Assembly (NCBI GenBank): GCA_016211105.1 | Contig: JACQSX010000010.1 | Coordinates: 62,001-126,000 of the forward strand | Length of the DNA: 64,000 nucleotides | Origin: Acidobacteriota bacterium | GTDB lineage: Bacteria > Acidobacteriota > UBA6911 > JACQSX01 | Direction: 5' to 3' | Shown: piece after piece, positions 9,249 to 18,318 of the stretch | How the letters are laid out: the number at the start of each line of letters is the position of its first letter | How positions within the stretch are numbered: the first letter of the stretch is position 1 | Position numbers and translations under genes: made by a program | The notes under the pieces: generated by a model | Databases searched by the model: none | The model's input: the letters and a program-made list of their open reading frames with translations, nothing else | What the model was told of the DNA's origin: nothing

Positions 9249-10016
9249 TTGAATCCCGAAGTTTCAATCATCGTACCGTGCCTTAACGAAGAACAGAATA
9301 TTCCTGTTCTCGTGCAGAAGCTGATCGCTTTGATCGAGGAAAGGAAACTTTCGGCGGAGATACTGATTGTGGATGATTGTAGCGATGATTACACCTTTCG
9401 CGAGGCGTTCATTCTGTCGAAGCAAGATCCGAGGGTGAAGGCACTGCACAAAGGGCTTCCGCGCGGCATCGGCAACGCAATCCGCCACGGGATCCAGCAT
9501 GCGTTGGGAAGGGTCGGCGTTGTGGTCATGGGTGATCTAGTGGACCCGCTTGCTGCGATTCCTGATTTCCGCGATCGCGTCGTTGAGGAAGGTTATCAAT
9601 TAGTGTTGCTCTCCCGGTATATGGACGCGGCAGATCACGCGAATATTCCTTCTCTATATCGTTTCTATCATTTCTGGTACCGCTTGCTTTGTCGGTGGTT
9701 GGTTGGGGTGAGAATCCGCGATATCACTTATGCGTTTCGAGGATTTGATCTCGCTTACGTAGGAGGTCTCAATCTGGAGTCTGGCGGATTTGAGGTCTCG
9801 CCGGAGATGACGCTGAAAATATGGCTCTCACGTGGTAGGATTTGTGAGCTCAAGGGCCGGCAGGGGCGCAGGATTCACGGAGAATCGAAGTTTGTGTTTT
9901 CCCGGGTTGGATTTGGTTATGTCCGTGTCCTGGTAAGGGCCGTGGTCGCGCGTGTTCTGGGACGATGGCCGCAAAAGAATTGGAAAGGTAGAACCGTAGA
10001 CCGCCCGGTGGTTTGA
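9249..10016 (+). CDS. Glycosyltransferase family 2 (dolichol-phosphate-mannose-synthase-like)
   Basis: Soluble family 2 glycosyltransferase of about 255 residues. It begins PEVSIIVPCLNEEQNIPVLV and has the nucleotide-binding segment ILIVDDCSDD. The usual DxD position reads VVVMGDLVDPLAAI, with Gly-Asp-Leu-Val-Asp instead of a clean DADLQ, so metal binding may differ. There is no C-terminal membrane anchor, unlike the first gene in the window. I place the start at TTG 9249, because AGGGGAAAA sits just upstream and homology starts there. A longer ATG start at 9201 would overlap the epimerase gene by 40 bases. Confidence 0.82.
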   Translation: MNPEVSIIVPCLNEEQNIPVLVQKLIALIEERKLSAEILIVDDCSDDYTFREAFILSKQDPRVKALHKGLPRGIGNAIRHGIQHALGRVGVVVMGDLVDPLAAIPDFRDRVVEEGYQLVLLSRYMDAADHANIPSLYRFYHFWYRLLCRWLVGVRIRDITYAFRGFDLAYVGGLNLESGGFEVSPEMTLKIWLSRGRICELKGRQGRRIHGESKFVFSRVGFGYVRVLVRAVVARVLGRWPQKNWKGRTVDRPVV

Positions 10017-10036
10017 GGGGAAACCCGACAGAGAAG

Positions 10037-12316
10037 ATGCGCCAGGTGATTTTGAGTTACAAGACAGGAACGCTAACGGTTGCTGATGTTCCCCCGCCTC
10101 TTGTGCGACCCGGCGCGATTCTGGTTAAAAATGTCAAATCTGCTGTGAGCTCTGGTACCGAGAAACTTGTCATGGATCTAGCGCGAAAGAGTTTGATCGG
10201 TAAAGTCTTGGCACGGCCCGACCAGGTGAGACGAGTCATTGATAAGGTTCGCACGGATGGAATTTTGGAAGCTTACCAGCAAGTAGCGAATCGTCTCGAC
10301 AGTCCGGTGCCGTTGGGATATAGCTGTGCCGGAGAGATCATCGCGGTCGGTGACGTTGTCTCTGGATTTCGAGTTGGCGACAGAGTCGCCTGCGCGGGTC
10401 AGGGTTACGCAAGTCACGGCGAGATAGTTTGCATACCTAAGAATCTGTGCGTTCCCATCCCGGCCACGGTCGACTATGAGAGTGCCGCCTTTGTCATGTT
10501 GGGGGCGATTGCTCTGCACGGTGTTCGCATGGCCAAGCCCCAGCTAGGCGAGCGCGTGGTTGTTCTGGGGCTGGGCCTGTTGGGACAGATCACCGCCCAG
10601 ATTTTAAAAGCGGCCGGCTGTCATGTTTTGGGCGTGGATATAGAAGCTGATAAAGTTTCCCTTGCGCGAAGGTTGGGCGCTGAGGCAGGGAGCGTGATGG
10701 TCAAAGACGACGTCATTGCCGCTGTAGCCGAATTCACTGGCGGCGTTGGCGCCGACGCCGTGCTCATTTTGGCCGGAACCACGAGCAATCAGCCGATCGA
10801 GGTAGCTGGCGAAATCTCTCGTGAGCGGGGTCGCATCGTGGCGGTTGGCGCAGTCCGTCTGGATATTCCACGTAATCTCTTTTTCGAGAAGGAGCTCGGC
10901 GTTATTGTCTCCCGTGCTTCAGGACCGGGGACCTTTGATTCACAGTACGAAGAAAGGGGTTTAGATTATCCGGTATCGTACGTCCGGTGGAGTCAACAGC
11001 GCAACATGGAGGAGTTTCTCGAGTTAATCAGCCGGGGTCAGGTTGACCTGGGCCCGCTCATTACTCATCGCTTCCCTATCGAGCACGCAAGTGAGGCCTA
11101 CGATCTGCTGCTGGGAAGGAAAAAGGAGCCTTATATCGGAGTTCTCCTTAGCTACGATCCCAAGGAAGAGCAAAGATTACCTGCGACCGGTCTTTTATCG
11201 ATCAACCAAGCTCCAGTCCCAAAGAAGGCTAGCCGGCCTTCAGCGCGGAAGGCGCGGCAACCGACGAAGGTGGGTTTGATCGGCGCTGGTTTGTTCGCTA
11301 AGACGACGCTACTGCCGGCCCTGAAAGGAATTTCTAACATCAAATTGAGTGCTGTCGCGAGCGCGACTGGAAGCAGTGCCCGGCACGTTGGAGATAAGTT
11401 TGGTTTTGAGTATTGCACGGCTGATTACAGGGAGCTTCTGAGGTGCTCGGACATCGATTGTGTGTTTATCTGCACCCGGCACCATCTGCACGCACCCATG
11501 GCTGTCGAGGCTCTTCGAGCAGGCAAGCATGTTTTTGTTGAAAAGCCCCTCGCGCTTACTTTGGCACAGGTTTATGACGTCATTGACGCCGTGAAAGATC
11601 AAGGTTCGCGAAGGTTGTTGATGGTGGGCTTCAATCGACGCTTTTCGCCATTTAGCGTTCAAGCTAAACAATGGCTTACACCTAGAACCGAGCCCTTGAT
11701 TATCAATTGCCGGGTCAACGCCGGCTTTGTCCCGAAAGACAGTTGGGTCCATGATCCGGTAGAGGGCGGGGGTCGCATCATTGGTGAGGTGTGCCATTTT
11801 GTGGACCTGATCCAATACCTTACGGATTCTGTCCCCACGCGGGTTTACGCCGAGGCCATTTCAGGCGCCAGTGTATTCTCCGCTCAAGATAATGTTGTGA
11901 TTACCCTCAAACTGGCGGATGGTTCTGTGGCCACCATTACTTACACGGCGGCTGGAGATCGTGCCTTTCCTCGCGAGCGTATCGAAATTTTTGGTGGTGG
12001 CGCAGCTTGCGCCATTGACAACTTCAGATCTATCAGCTTCAGGAAAAAGGGCAGCCGGAAAAACAAGCGAAACTTGTTGAGACTTGACCGAGGTCATGGA
12101 GCAGAATGTGAAGCGTTCTTTGCGGCGATTCGCGGCGAAAATCCCCTCCCCGTGGACTTCAACGAATATGTCTATACCACGCTGGCAACCTTTGCCACGG
12201 AGGAGTCTCTGCGGTGTGGCGTATCGATACCGGTGAATCCAGGGGCGCTGCGTGGAGTTGAGAAAGAAACAGGACCCCTGGTGCAAGAAAACGCAGAAAG
12301 AGCCATGGATGCCTGA
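10037..12316 (+). CDS. Bi-domain oxidoreductase: MDR dehydrogenase fused to Gfo/Idh/MocA dehydrogenase
   Basis: Fused dehydrogenase of about 759 residues. Residues 1-380 are a medium-chain (zinc-type alcohol dehydrogenase fold) domain with the cofactor loop VVLGLGLLGQITAQIL. The usual catalytic-zinc Cys is replaced in SAVSSGTEKLV, as is typical of this bi-domain family. From about residue 410 a Gfo/Idh/MocA domain begins KVGLIGAGLFAKTTLLPAL and contains the family's EKPLALT (Glu-Lys-Pro) motif. Such fusions occur in glycan clusters and presumably make a keto-sugar or reduce it, but the substrate is not established. The ATG at 10037 is preferred to a TTG at 10013 because homology begins at MRQVIL. 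Confidence 0.85.
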   Translation: MRQVILSYKTGTLTVADVPPPLVRPGAILVKNVKSAVSSGTEKLVMDLARKSLIGKVLARPDQVRRVIDKVRTDGILEAYQQVANRLDSPVPLGYSCAGEIIAVGDVVSGFRVGDRVACAGQGYASHGEIVCIPKNLCVPIPATVDYESAAFVMLGAIALHGVRMAKPQLGERVVVLGLGLLGQITAQILKAAGCHVLGVDIEADKVSLARRLGAEAGSVMVKDDVIAAVAEFTGGVGADAVLILAGTTSNQPIEVAGEISRERGRIVAVGAVRLDIPRNLFFEKELGVIVSRASGPGTFDSQYEERGLDYPVSYVRWSQQRNMEEFLELISRGQVDLGPLITHRFPIEHASEAYDLLLGRKKEPYIGVLLSYDPKEEQRLPATGLLSINQAPVPKKASRPSARKARQPTKVGLIGAGLFAKTTLLPALKGISNIKLSAVASATGSSARHVGDKFGFEYCTADYRELLRCSDIDCVFICTRHHLHAPMAVEALRAGKHVFVEKPLALTLAQVYDVIDAVKDQGSRRLLMVGFNRRFSPFSVQAKQWLTPRTEPLIINCRVNAGFVPKDSWVHDPVEGGGRIIGEVCHFVDLIQYLTDSVPTRVYAEAISGASVFSAQDNVVITLKLADGSVATITYTAAGDRAFPRERIEIFGGGAACAIDNFRSISFRKKGSRKNKRNLLRLDRGHGAECEAFFAAIRGENPLPVDFNEYVYTTLATFATEESLRCGVSIPVNPGALRGVEKETGPLVQENAERAMDA

Positions 12317-12374
12317 TTTGCGGTTCAAAGGTTTGATGCTTCTGAGGTCTCCTCTTTTCGAAAGTTAACTGACC

Positions 12375-13613
12375 ATGCGGATCCTGTTCCTCAACACGTC
12401 GTTTCCTCCGATGGCTCGCTCCGCAGCACATCTTTTTCACAATCTCGGCTGTAATTTGGTTTCCTTCGGGAACACGGTGAGCGTTGTCACTGAGCTGCCC
12501 TGGCGCAGATTAGGTTCTGCTGAGTGCGCCGACAAATATCGAAATGCTCGGTTCTGGCTACCGGAAAAAATGAATGGGATGAACGTGATTCGAGTGAGGG
12601 GTTTTCCTTTCCGGGAGGGCGGCCTGATCGGTCGTGGAGTAAACGCGCTGTTGTTGCCGTTGACTTTCTACCTTGGGGCCCGTTCGATGGGCGAGCATGA
12701 CGTGGCATTGGTCTATTGTCCTCCAGTGACCTTGGGGTTGGCCGCGTTTCTCATAAAGCAGCTCCATCGAATGCCTTTTGTCTTCAATGTGCAGGATATC
12801 TATCCGCAGACCTTGATCGATCTGGGTTTGATGAAAAACCGTTTGCTGATTCGTTTTTTTGAATGGGTGGAGCGATTTAGCTATTCGCGAGCAGCGGCGA
12901 TTGTTGTTCATTCGGAAGGGAATCGTCAATACCTGATTCATCGAAGAGGGGTCTCGGCAGAGAAGGTTGAGGTAATCCCAAACTGGGTGGATATCGATCT
13001 ATTCCGCCAGTCGGACCCTGAGAACGGTTTTCGAGAAAAACATGGGTTGGGCTCTAAATTCCTTGTCTGTTATGCTGGCACGATGGGGTACGCCCAGGAT
13101 CTGGGTCCCATAATTCAGGCTGCCAAGGAACTCCAAGAGATTGATGATATTCGGTTTCTGTTGATCGGAGAAGGAGTGCGAGCCATTGAGTGGCGGCGGA
13201 TGGCGGAGCGTTTATGTCTTGACAACGTCCAGTTCTTACCGTTGCAGCCTCCCTCAGTCTACCCATCGATCGTGGCCGCCTGTGATGTGGGTATGGTGCC
13301 TCTGACCACCCAGTTACGTACTCCAGTTGTCCCCGGCAAGCTTCTGGACTTCATGGGAGCGAGACGGCCTGTCATCGCGACTGTCAACGCAGACGGGGAT
13401 ACGAGCCAAATCATCCGCGAGGCAAATTGTGGCTACGCGTTCTCGCCCGATGATGGTCACAGCGTTGCTGCAGCGATTTTGACTTTATACCGGAATCCAA
13501 CGATCGCGCACGAACTGGGGCAAAACGGGGGAACGTACGCTGAGAGCCACTTTTCGCTTTCCGTATGTGCAGCCAAGTATGAGGCGCTTTTTAAAAGAAT
13601 CATTTCAAGTTAA
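12375..13613 (+). CDS. Glycosyltransferase family 4 (WbuB-like)
   Basis: Family 4 glycosyltransferase of 412 residues, resembling WbuB-type fucosamine or similar deoxyaminosugar transferases. It begins MRILFLNTSFPPMARSAAHL, and the acceptor domain has a hydrophobic segment (FVFNVQDIYPQTLIDLGLM) characteristic of the WbuB group. The donor domain starts at KFLVCYAGTMGYAQDLGPII and ends with VVPGKLLDFMGARRPVIATV. No E-x7-E motif is obvious, as in that subgroup. The gene is followed by a short relic of the 273-275 bp repeat found elsewhere in the window. Confidence 0.83.
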   Translation: MRILFLNTSFPPMARSAAHLFHNLGCNLVSFGNTVSVVTELPWRRLGSAECADKYRNARFWLPEKMNGMNVIRVRGFPFREGGLIGRGVNALLLPLTFYLGARSMGEHDVALVYCPPVTLGLAAFLIKQLHRMPFVFNVQDIYPQTLIDLGLMKNRLLIRFFEWVERFSYSRAAAIVVHSEGNRQYLIHRRGVSAEKVEVIPNWVDIDLFRQSDPENGFREKHGLGSKFLVCYAGTMGYAQDLGPIIQAAKELQEIDDIRFLLIGEGVRAIEWRRMAERLCLDNVQFLPLQPPSVYPSIVAACDVGMVPLTTQLRTPVVPGKLLDFMGARRPVIATVNADGDTSQIIREANCGYAFSPDDGHSVAAAILTLYRNPTIAHELGQNGGTYAESHFSLSVCAAKYEALFKRIISS

Positions 13614-13629
13614 ATGAGTGGCAGAAAAG

Positions 13630-13646
13630 CTAAGTACCTCGATTCA
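13630..13646 (+). repeat. Relic of the inverted-repeat element end
   Basis: The 17 bases CTAAGTACCTCGATTCA, 16 bases after the stop of the preceding GT4 gene, match the left end of the larger elements at 17,940 and 42,209. They have the same orientation relative to the upstream gene as the element at 17,940. The match stops abruptly and no right end is seen before the next gene, so this looks like a decayed copy or a solo end. Confidence 0.45.
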
Positions 13647-13717
13647 CTTTTGCTTTTGCTTCATTTACACACATCTGGTTTGTTGTGTATCTGGTGGCTA
13701 AAGGAGGAAATGTCTGG

Positions 13718-14770
13718 ATGGAAGATCAAGAAGATTACATAGAAGCGTACAATGGAAAGAGGATTCTGGTGACGGGTGGAGCCGGAGCCATCGGCTCCAA
13801 TCTTTCCCGCCGCTTGGCCGAACTCGGCGCTCAAGTTATTATCATTGATGACTTGTCATCATCGGAACGCTGGAACATTCCCTCCATCGCCGGGATACTC
13901 TTTGTCGAAGGCGATATTGGCGACGAGAGCAAACTGAAGAGGGTCTTCTTTGAGCGGCCTCACATTCTATTCCACCTGGCAGCGTTTTTCGCAAACCAGA
14001 ACTCGGTGGACCATCCGGAAAGGGACCTGATGGTCAACGGCCTAGCGATGCTCCGGCTGCTGGAATACTCCGTACTCACAGGAGTGGAGCGGTTCGTGTA
14101 CGCGTCTTCCGGGTGCTCCATTTATGGCAGCGAATCTCCTCTACCGCTGCGCGAGGAGTTCATGTCGATGCATTTAAGCTCACCCTATCAGATTACGAAG
14201 ATGCTGGGGGAACTTTACTGCAACTTTTTCTACAACCATTATGGGCTCAAAGTTGTGAAACCCCGGTTCTTTAACTCTTATGGACCTGGCGAGGTGCCTG
14301 GGCAGTACCGCAATGTCATCCCAAACTTCATCTACTGGGCTATGAAGGGTCTACCTCTGCACATTACTGGCACGGGTGAGGAGACGCGCGACTTTACTTA
14401 TGTGGCTGACATTGTAGACGGCCTGCTGCGTTCTGGAGTTTACAAAAACGCCGTGGGGGAAGAATTCAATCTGGCTTCTGGCAAAGAGACACGCATTCTC
14501 GACCTTGCTTCCATGGTCAATGAATCGACCGGCAACACTGCTGGCATCCGCTTCGCGCAACGTAGAAAGTGGGATACAAAGAGCCGATTGTTGGCCTCCA
14601 CAGAGAAAGCCCACGACCTGATCGGTTACCGACCCCGTATTCACTTTGAAGCTGGATTGGGCCAGACAGTCCAGTGGTTTCGCGATCACTGGGAAAGAAT
14701 CGAGGCCTCCGCCCGTTTTGGTCCGGGTATTTCGTCCGCAGTTCGTGAATTGACGGTACTTCATCAGTGA
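13718..14770 (+). CDS. NAD-dependent sugar epimerase/dehydratase (SDR)
   Basis: Extended SDR of about 350 residues, probably a nucleotide-sugar 4-epimerase or 4,6-dehydratase. The NAD motif is TGGAGAIGSNLSRRL, followed by SSGCSIYGS and the catalytic YQITK (Tyr-x3-Lys). The substrate-side segment PRFFNSYGPGEVPG is typical of UDP-glucose/GlcNAc 4-epimerase relatives. The ATG at 13718 is chosen because AAAGGAGG lies ten bases upstream; a GTG at 13685 is in frame but upstream of that site. The following 2-epimerase starts four bases after this stop. Confidence 0.87.
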   Translation: MEDQEDYIEAYNGKRILVTGGAGAIGSNLSRRLAELGAQVIIIDDLSSSERWNIPSIAGILFVEGDIGDESKLKRVFFERPHILFHLAAFFANQNSVDHPERDLMVNGLAMLRLLEYSVLTGVERFVYASSGCSIYGSESPLPLREEFMSMHLSSPYQITKMLGELYCNFFYNHYGLKVVKPRFFNSYGPGEVPGQYRNVIPNFIYWAMKGLPLHITGTGEETRDFTYVADIVDGLLRSGVYKNAVGEEFNLASGKETRILDLASMVNESTGNTAGIRFAQRRKWDTKSRLLASTEKAHDLIGYRPRIHFEAGLGQTVQWFRDHWERIEASARFGPGISSAVRELTVLHQ

Positions 14771-14773
14771 CGA

Positions 14774-15970
14774 ATGATCCATGTTCTGAGCATCTTCGGC
14801 ACTCGTCCCGAAGCAATTAAGATGGCTCCAGTGGTGCGAGAGCTGGAAAAGCGCTGTGACCATATCAAATCGATTGTGTGCGTTACAGCCCAGCATCGAG
14901 AGATGTTGGATCAGGTTCTCAATATCTTTAAGATTCGTCCTGACATGGACTTGAATCTAATGGAGAACAACCAAAGTCCCGCGTCTCTCACAGCCCGGGC
15001 GATCACGGCACTGACTCACGTATTTCAGCGCGTGCAGCCTCACGTGGTTCTAGTACAGGGTGATACGACCACTGCCATGGTGGCCGCTTTGGCTTCTTTT
15101 TACGAAAAGATACCTGTGGGCCACATAGAAGCCGGTTTACGCACCCACAATCGCTACAGCCCATTTCCTGAAGAGATCAACCGTCATTTAATTGATGTCC
15201 TGGCGACTTACCACTTCGCCCCCACACGCACCGCAGCCGAGAGCCTACGCAGTGAAGGCGTCTCTGACGGGAACATCTTTATTACCGGCAATACCGTCAT
15301 TGACTCTTTGCTTTGGGTGGTGCGCCAGTCACCGTCAATGACGACTCGCGCTCTCCTTAGCCGTTTGGGAGTAAAGGAGTACGAGAATGGAGGAGAAGAT
15401 TCTTTTTCTGCCGCTGTTAACGCCGGCCTTTGCGTGAACGGAAACCGAATTATTTTGGTGACGGCCCACCGGCGGGAAAACTTTGGTCAACCGTTTGAAA
15501 ATATTTGCCGTGCCCTTCGAGACATTGTGCGGCGAAATCAGGATATTGAGATTGTGTACCCGGTCCACATGAATCCCAATGTCCGGGAACCCGTTCAACG
15601 TATCCTCAAGGGCCACGAGCGGCTGCATCTTATCGAGCCCTTAGCTTATGAACCGTTTTTACACCTGATGAAACACACTTTTCTCGTCCTCACGGATTCT
15701 GGTGGTATTCAGGAAGAAGCGCCAGCACTGGGTAAGCCAGTGCTGGTTATGCGCCAGGAAACGGAACGACCGGAAGCAGTTGTGGCCGGAACTGTTAAGA
15801 TCGTCGGTACTGACGTAGAGCAGATTGTCACCGAGACTGAACGAATATTGAGGGATCCGGCAGAGTATGAGCGCATGTCTCGCGCGGTCAGCCCATACGG
15901 TGATGGACACGCGGCGGAGCGGATCGTCAAGACGATTCTCGGCGAAGGACATGGGTTGGAATTCAACTGA
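14774..15970 (+). CDS. wecB: UDP-N-acetylglucosamine 2-epimerase (non-hydrolysing)
   Basis: Interconverts UDP-GlcNAc and UDP-ManNAc in the cytoplasm, supplying ManNAc-derived sugars to the glycan. The 398-residue protein has the usual family length (about 375) plus a small insertion. It begins with the signature FGTRPEAIKMAPVV and contains VQGDTTTAM, HIEAGLRTHNRYSPFPEE and the active-site region LTDSGGIQEEAPALGKPVLV. It is coupled to the upstream SDR gene with a four-base gap. Confidence in function is high, because the motifs are diagnostic for this epimerase. Confidence 0.93.
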   Translation: MIHVLSIFGTRPEAIKMAPVVRELEKRCDHIKSIVCVTAQHREMLDQVLNIFKIRPDMDLNLMENNQSPASLTARAITALTHVFQRVQPHVVLVQGDTTTAMVAALASFYEKIPVGHIEAGLRTHNRYSPFPEEINRHLIDVLATYHFAPTRTAAESLRSEGVSDGNIFITGNTVIDSLLWVVRQSPSMTTRALLSRLGVKEYENGGEDSFSAAVNAGLCVNGNRIILVTAHRRENFGQPFENICRALRDIVRRNQDIEIVYPVHMNPNVREPVQRILKGHERLHLIEPLAYEPFLHLMKHTFLVLTDSGGIQEEAPALGKPVLVMRQETERPEAVVAGTVKIVGTDVEQIVTETERILRDPAEYERMSRAVSPYGDGHAAERIVKTILGEGHGLEFN

Positions 15971-16024
15971 CGCTGACTCACTTAGGGCGGAGATTTTCCG
16001 CTTAAAACTTTCGAACTGACATCG

Positions 16025-17935
16025 ATGGGAAAATTGGACGCATCAGAAACTTTGCTTTCGCAAACTTCCGTGGTCCGCGTAGCGGCGATCGCGGTTCCTA
16101 AAGCCAAGGAACCATTTTTGAAGCGCCCCCTTGACATTGCACTTTCTGCCGGAATGCTGCTTCTGTTGGCCCCGCTTTCTCTGATCATCGCCCTGGCCAT
16201 CAAGTTAGAAGACGGAGGTCCGATCTTTTACCGTCAGGAACGCTGGGGACAGGGTGGTACCCGCTTTCGAGTTTTCAAGTTTCGCACCATGGTGCCTGAC
16301 TCCGACCAAAAGTTCGGGTTGAAGCAGGCCGAGGAGAACGACCCGCGTATCACGCGCGTCGGTCGGATCCTGCGTGCCAGCGGCCTGGATGAGCTTCCAC
16401 AGATCCTCAACATTCTTAGGGGCGAGATGAGCTTTGTAGGCCCCAGAGCTTTGGCTGTGGGCGAGCTTGTCGATGATGGAAAAGGCAACTACATTAACTA
16501 TGAGGAGATTCCGGGACTGACGGAACGACTATCGGTCCGCCCCGGACTCACGAGTTTAGCCACCATCTATATTCCGAAAGACACGGTTGCGCTTAGAAAA
16601 TTTCGTTATGATCATCTCTACATCCGTAAACGCTCCCTTTGGCTCGATCTGCGCCTCATCGCTCTTTCCTTCTGGATCAGTCTCCAGGGGAAGTGGGAGA
16701 TTCGAGGCAGAAAAGTCTGGATGTTTGACGTTCTGAAAAAACCGGTGCCGCGGAGTCCGGGAGCGGAGACTTTCATCACCGTGGCGATAGTTTACGTATC
16801 TCTTTTGGCTGCCCTCGTTCTCAGGTTTTTGCGACTGGTCTTCGTCGATCAGATTAATTCGCCGACCGTCTACTGGGATTTTGTGCATTATTCGATGTTC
16901 GCTTTTCGAAATTCGATTCTCCCCGTACTCGCCTTTGGCCTCGTTGTTTTCTATGTCAGCAGGCGGGAAAGCAAATCCACTACCGCAGTTGCGGAGTTCA
17001 TGCGTGGTTTTTGTGCGCTCACGGGATTATTCATTGCCATGGTCATTTTGGGAGTCGTGGTGGGCCCTAACTTTACCTTTCCGCGAGTGACTTGGATCGG
17101 CGCATGGGTCTTAGCGTTCTTGGGTTTTAGTGCAATAACGATTACCCGGTGCTTAGATTCAAAAGTGAAGGAAAGAATTGTCTATAACCGAGCAAGCCAG
17201 ATGTTCATAGACTGTCTAATTGCGGGCGCCGCATTTTCCGCCACCTATGTAGCCGACGTCGACAGCCTCTTGCGTTCGCCGTCTCGAGTGCAAATTCTTA
17301 TTTTGGCGCCCTATATCATGCTCCTCTATATCGGAGTCAGCTACTTTTTCGGAGTTTACACCTTCGTGTGGAGGTTTACGGGGCTGAGAGAGACGTTAGT
17401 CATTGGCCAATCTGTAGGAGCTACCGCACTCGTTCTGCTCGTGTTGCGGATCTTGTTCTTCGAATCCTACGACTACTTACGAGTTCCCTTTGGCGCCCTT
17501 GTGCTGCAGCCCGTCTTGACCTTCCTCGGAGTTGTGGGCGTCCGAATGGCAAGACGGATCCAGTATCAACGGAATGTAAGAAGAGAACTGGAGAGACGAA
17601 GGGAACCAGGGCGCAAAATCCGATTACTCATCGCGGGCGTTGGAAAAGCTGCCCTCATCTTAATCCGGGAACTGGAGCGAATGTCACACTTTGAGCTTGT
17701 CGGATTCGTAGATAGTGACAAGCAAAAAACAGGACAACTGATTCATGGCGTTCCGGTGCTTGGGACCACCCAGATGCTAACGTCCGTTGCAAGGGCCTAT
17801 AACATTGAAGTAGTCGTTTTAGGTGTACTCGACGCCCCAGGCTCATTCATTCGCCAGCTTGTGAATCATTGCGACGAAATTTCGATCTCAGTCTTGACGA
17901 TCCCCGCCCTTTCTAAGATCGCCCTTCAAGAATGA
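16025..17935 (+). CDS. Phosphoglycosyl transferase fused to a truncated FlaA1/PglF-like module
   Basis: Protein of 636 residues with unusual order. Residues 30-230 are a monotopic bacterial sugar transferase (PglC/WcaJ type) that primes glycan synthesis on undecaprenyl phosphate. Its marks are one hydrophobic helix near 38-58, FKFRTM, the catalytic Asp122-Glu123 pair in SGLDELPQILNI, and FVGPRALAV. Two sets of about four hydrophobic helices follow, then a Rossmann CoA-binding-3-like domain (IRLLIAGVGKAALILIRELE, from about residue 530) as in FlaA1/PglF dehydratases. The frame stops at IPALSKIALQE, just where the dehydratase domain should begin. The stop is four bases before an inverted-repeat element. 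In the usual WbaP/WcaJ proteins the Rossmann-like part is N-terminal, so this order is inverted. Confidence 0.85.
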   Translation: MGKLDASETLLSQTSVVRVAAIAVPKAKEPFLKRPLDIALSAGMLLLLAPLSLIIALAIKLEDGGPIFYRQERWGQGGTRFRVFKFRTMVPDSDQKFGLKQAEENDPRITRVGRILRASGLDELPQILNILRGEMSFVGPRALAVGELVDDGKGNYINYEEIPGLTERLSVRPGLTSLATIYIPKDTVALRKFRYDHLYIRKRSLWLDLRLIALSFWISLQGKWEIRGRKVWMFDVLKKPVPRSPGAETFITVAIVYVSLLAALVLRFLRLVFVDQINSPTVYWDFVHYSMFAFRNSILPVLAFGLVVFYVSRRESKSTTAVAEFMRGFCALTGLFIAMVILGVVVGPNFTFPRVTWIGAWVLAFLGFSAITITRCLDSKVKERIVYNRASQMFIDCLIAGAAFSATYVADVDSLLRSPSRVQILILAPYIMLLYIGVSYFFGVYTFVWRFTGLRETLVIGQSVGATALVLLVLRILFFESYDYLRVPFGALVLQPVLTFLGVVGVRMARRIQYQRNVRRELERRREPGRKIRLLIAGVGKAALILIRELERMSHFELVGFVDSDKQKTGQLIHGVPVLGTTQMLTSVARAYNIEVVVLGVLDAPGSFIRQLVNHCDEISISVLTIPALSKIALQE

Positions 17936-18216
17936 CTGAGTATCTCGATTCATAAATACGGTAACGTTTGCTGATGAGGCTTGCGAGGCGAGATCCAGGA
18001 GCGAGGAGGAGGCGATGCAGGGGACATCGGCGACAACGAGCGACGCCGAGATCGCCCGCAATCCCCATCAGCCCGGAGGGTTGCGGCGGGATGGCCCCGC
18101 TTTCTTTGTCGCTCCTCCTCGCCAATGGGCCCCGCATTGACTCGTCGTCACTCCGCGAAATCAGGGCCATCGCACTCGCAACAAACGTTATCGTATTTAT
18201 GAATCGAGATACTTAG
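17936..18216 (+). repeat. Inverted-repeat element, family A, copy 1
   Basis: Core 17,940-18,212 (273 bases) is bounded by imperfect 31-base inverted repeats (GTATCTCGATTCATAAATAC at the left, its complement at the right), flanked by CTGA and TTAG. By eye it differs from the copy at 42,209-42,483 by about eleven substitutions and a two-base indel. The interior is GC-rich and can fold: CCGCAA pairs with TTGCGG around 18,056-18,095, and GCGAGGAGGAG recurs in inverted orientation. Short reading frames inside are not kept between copies. It begins directly after the sugar transferase stop. It could be a MITE-like non-autonomous element or a 3' regulatory module. Confidence 0.8.
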
Positions 18217-18318
18217 TCGAGTGCTGTGGGGTTATTAGTAGCGGTAAGTCGCGGCCAGACGTAAGATTCAATAGCGTGTCCACAACGCAAGGATACAGGC
18301 AAGTGCAAGGAGGATCCG

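Noticed and set aside
17968-18216. Reading frames of about 80 codons inside the family A elements that look similar between copies
   Set aside because: A two-base indel shifts the frame between the copies and the composition is that of GC-rich non-coding sequence.
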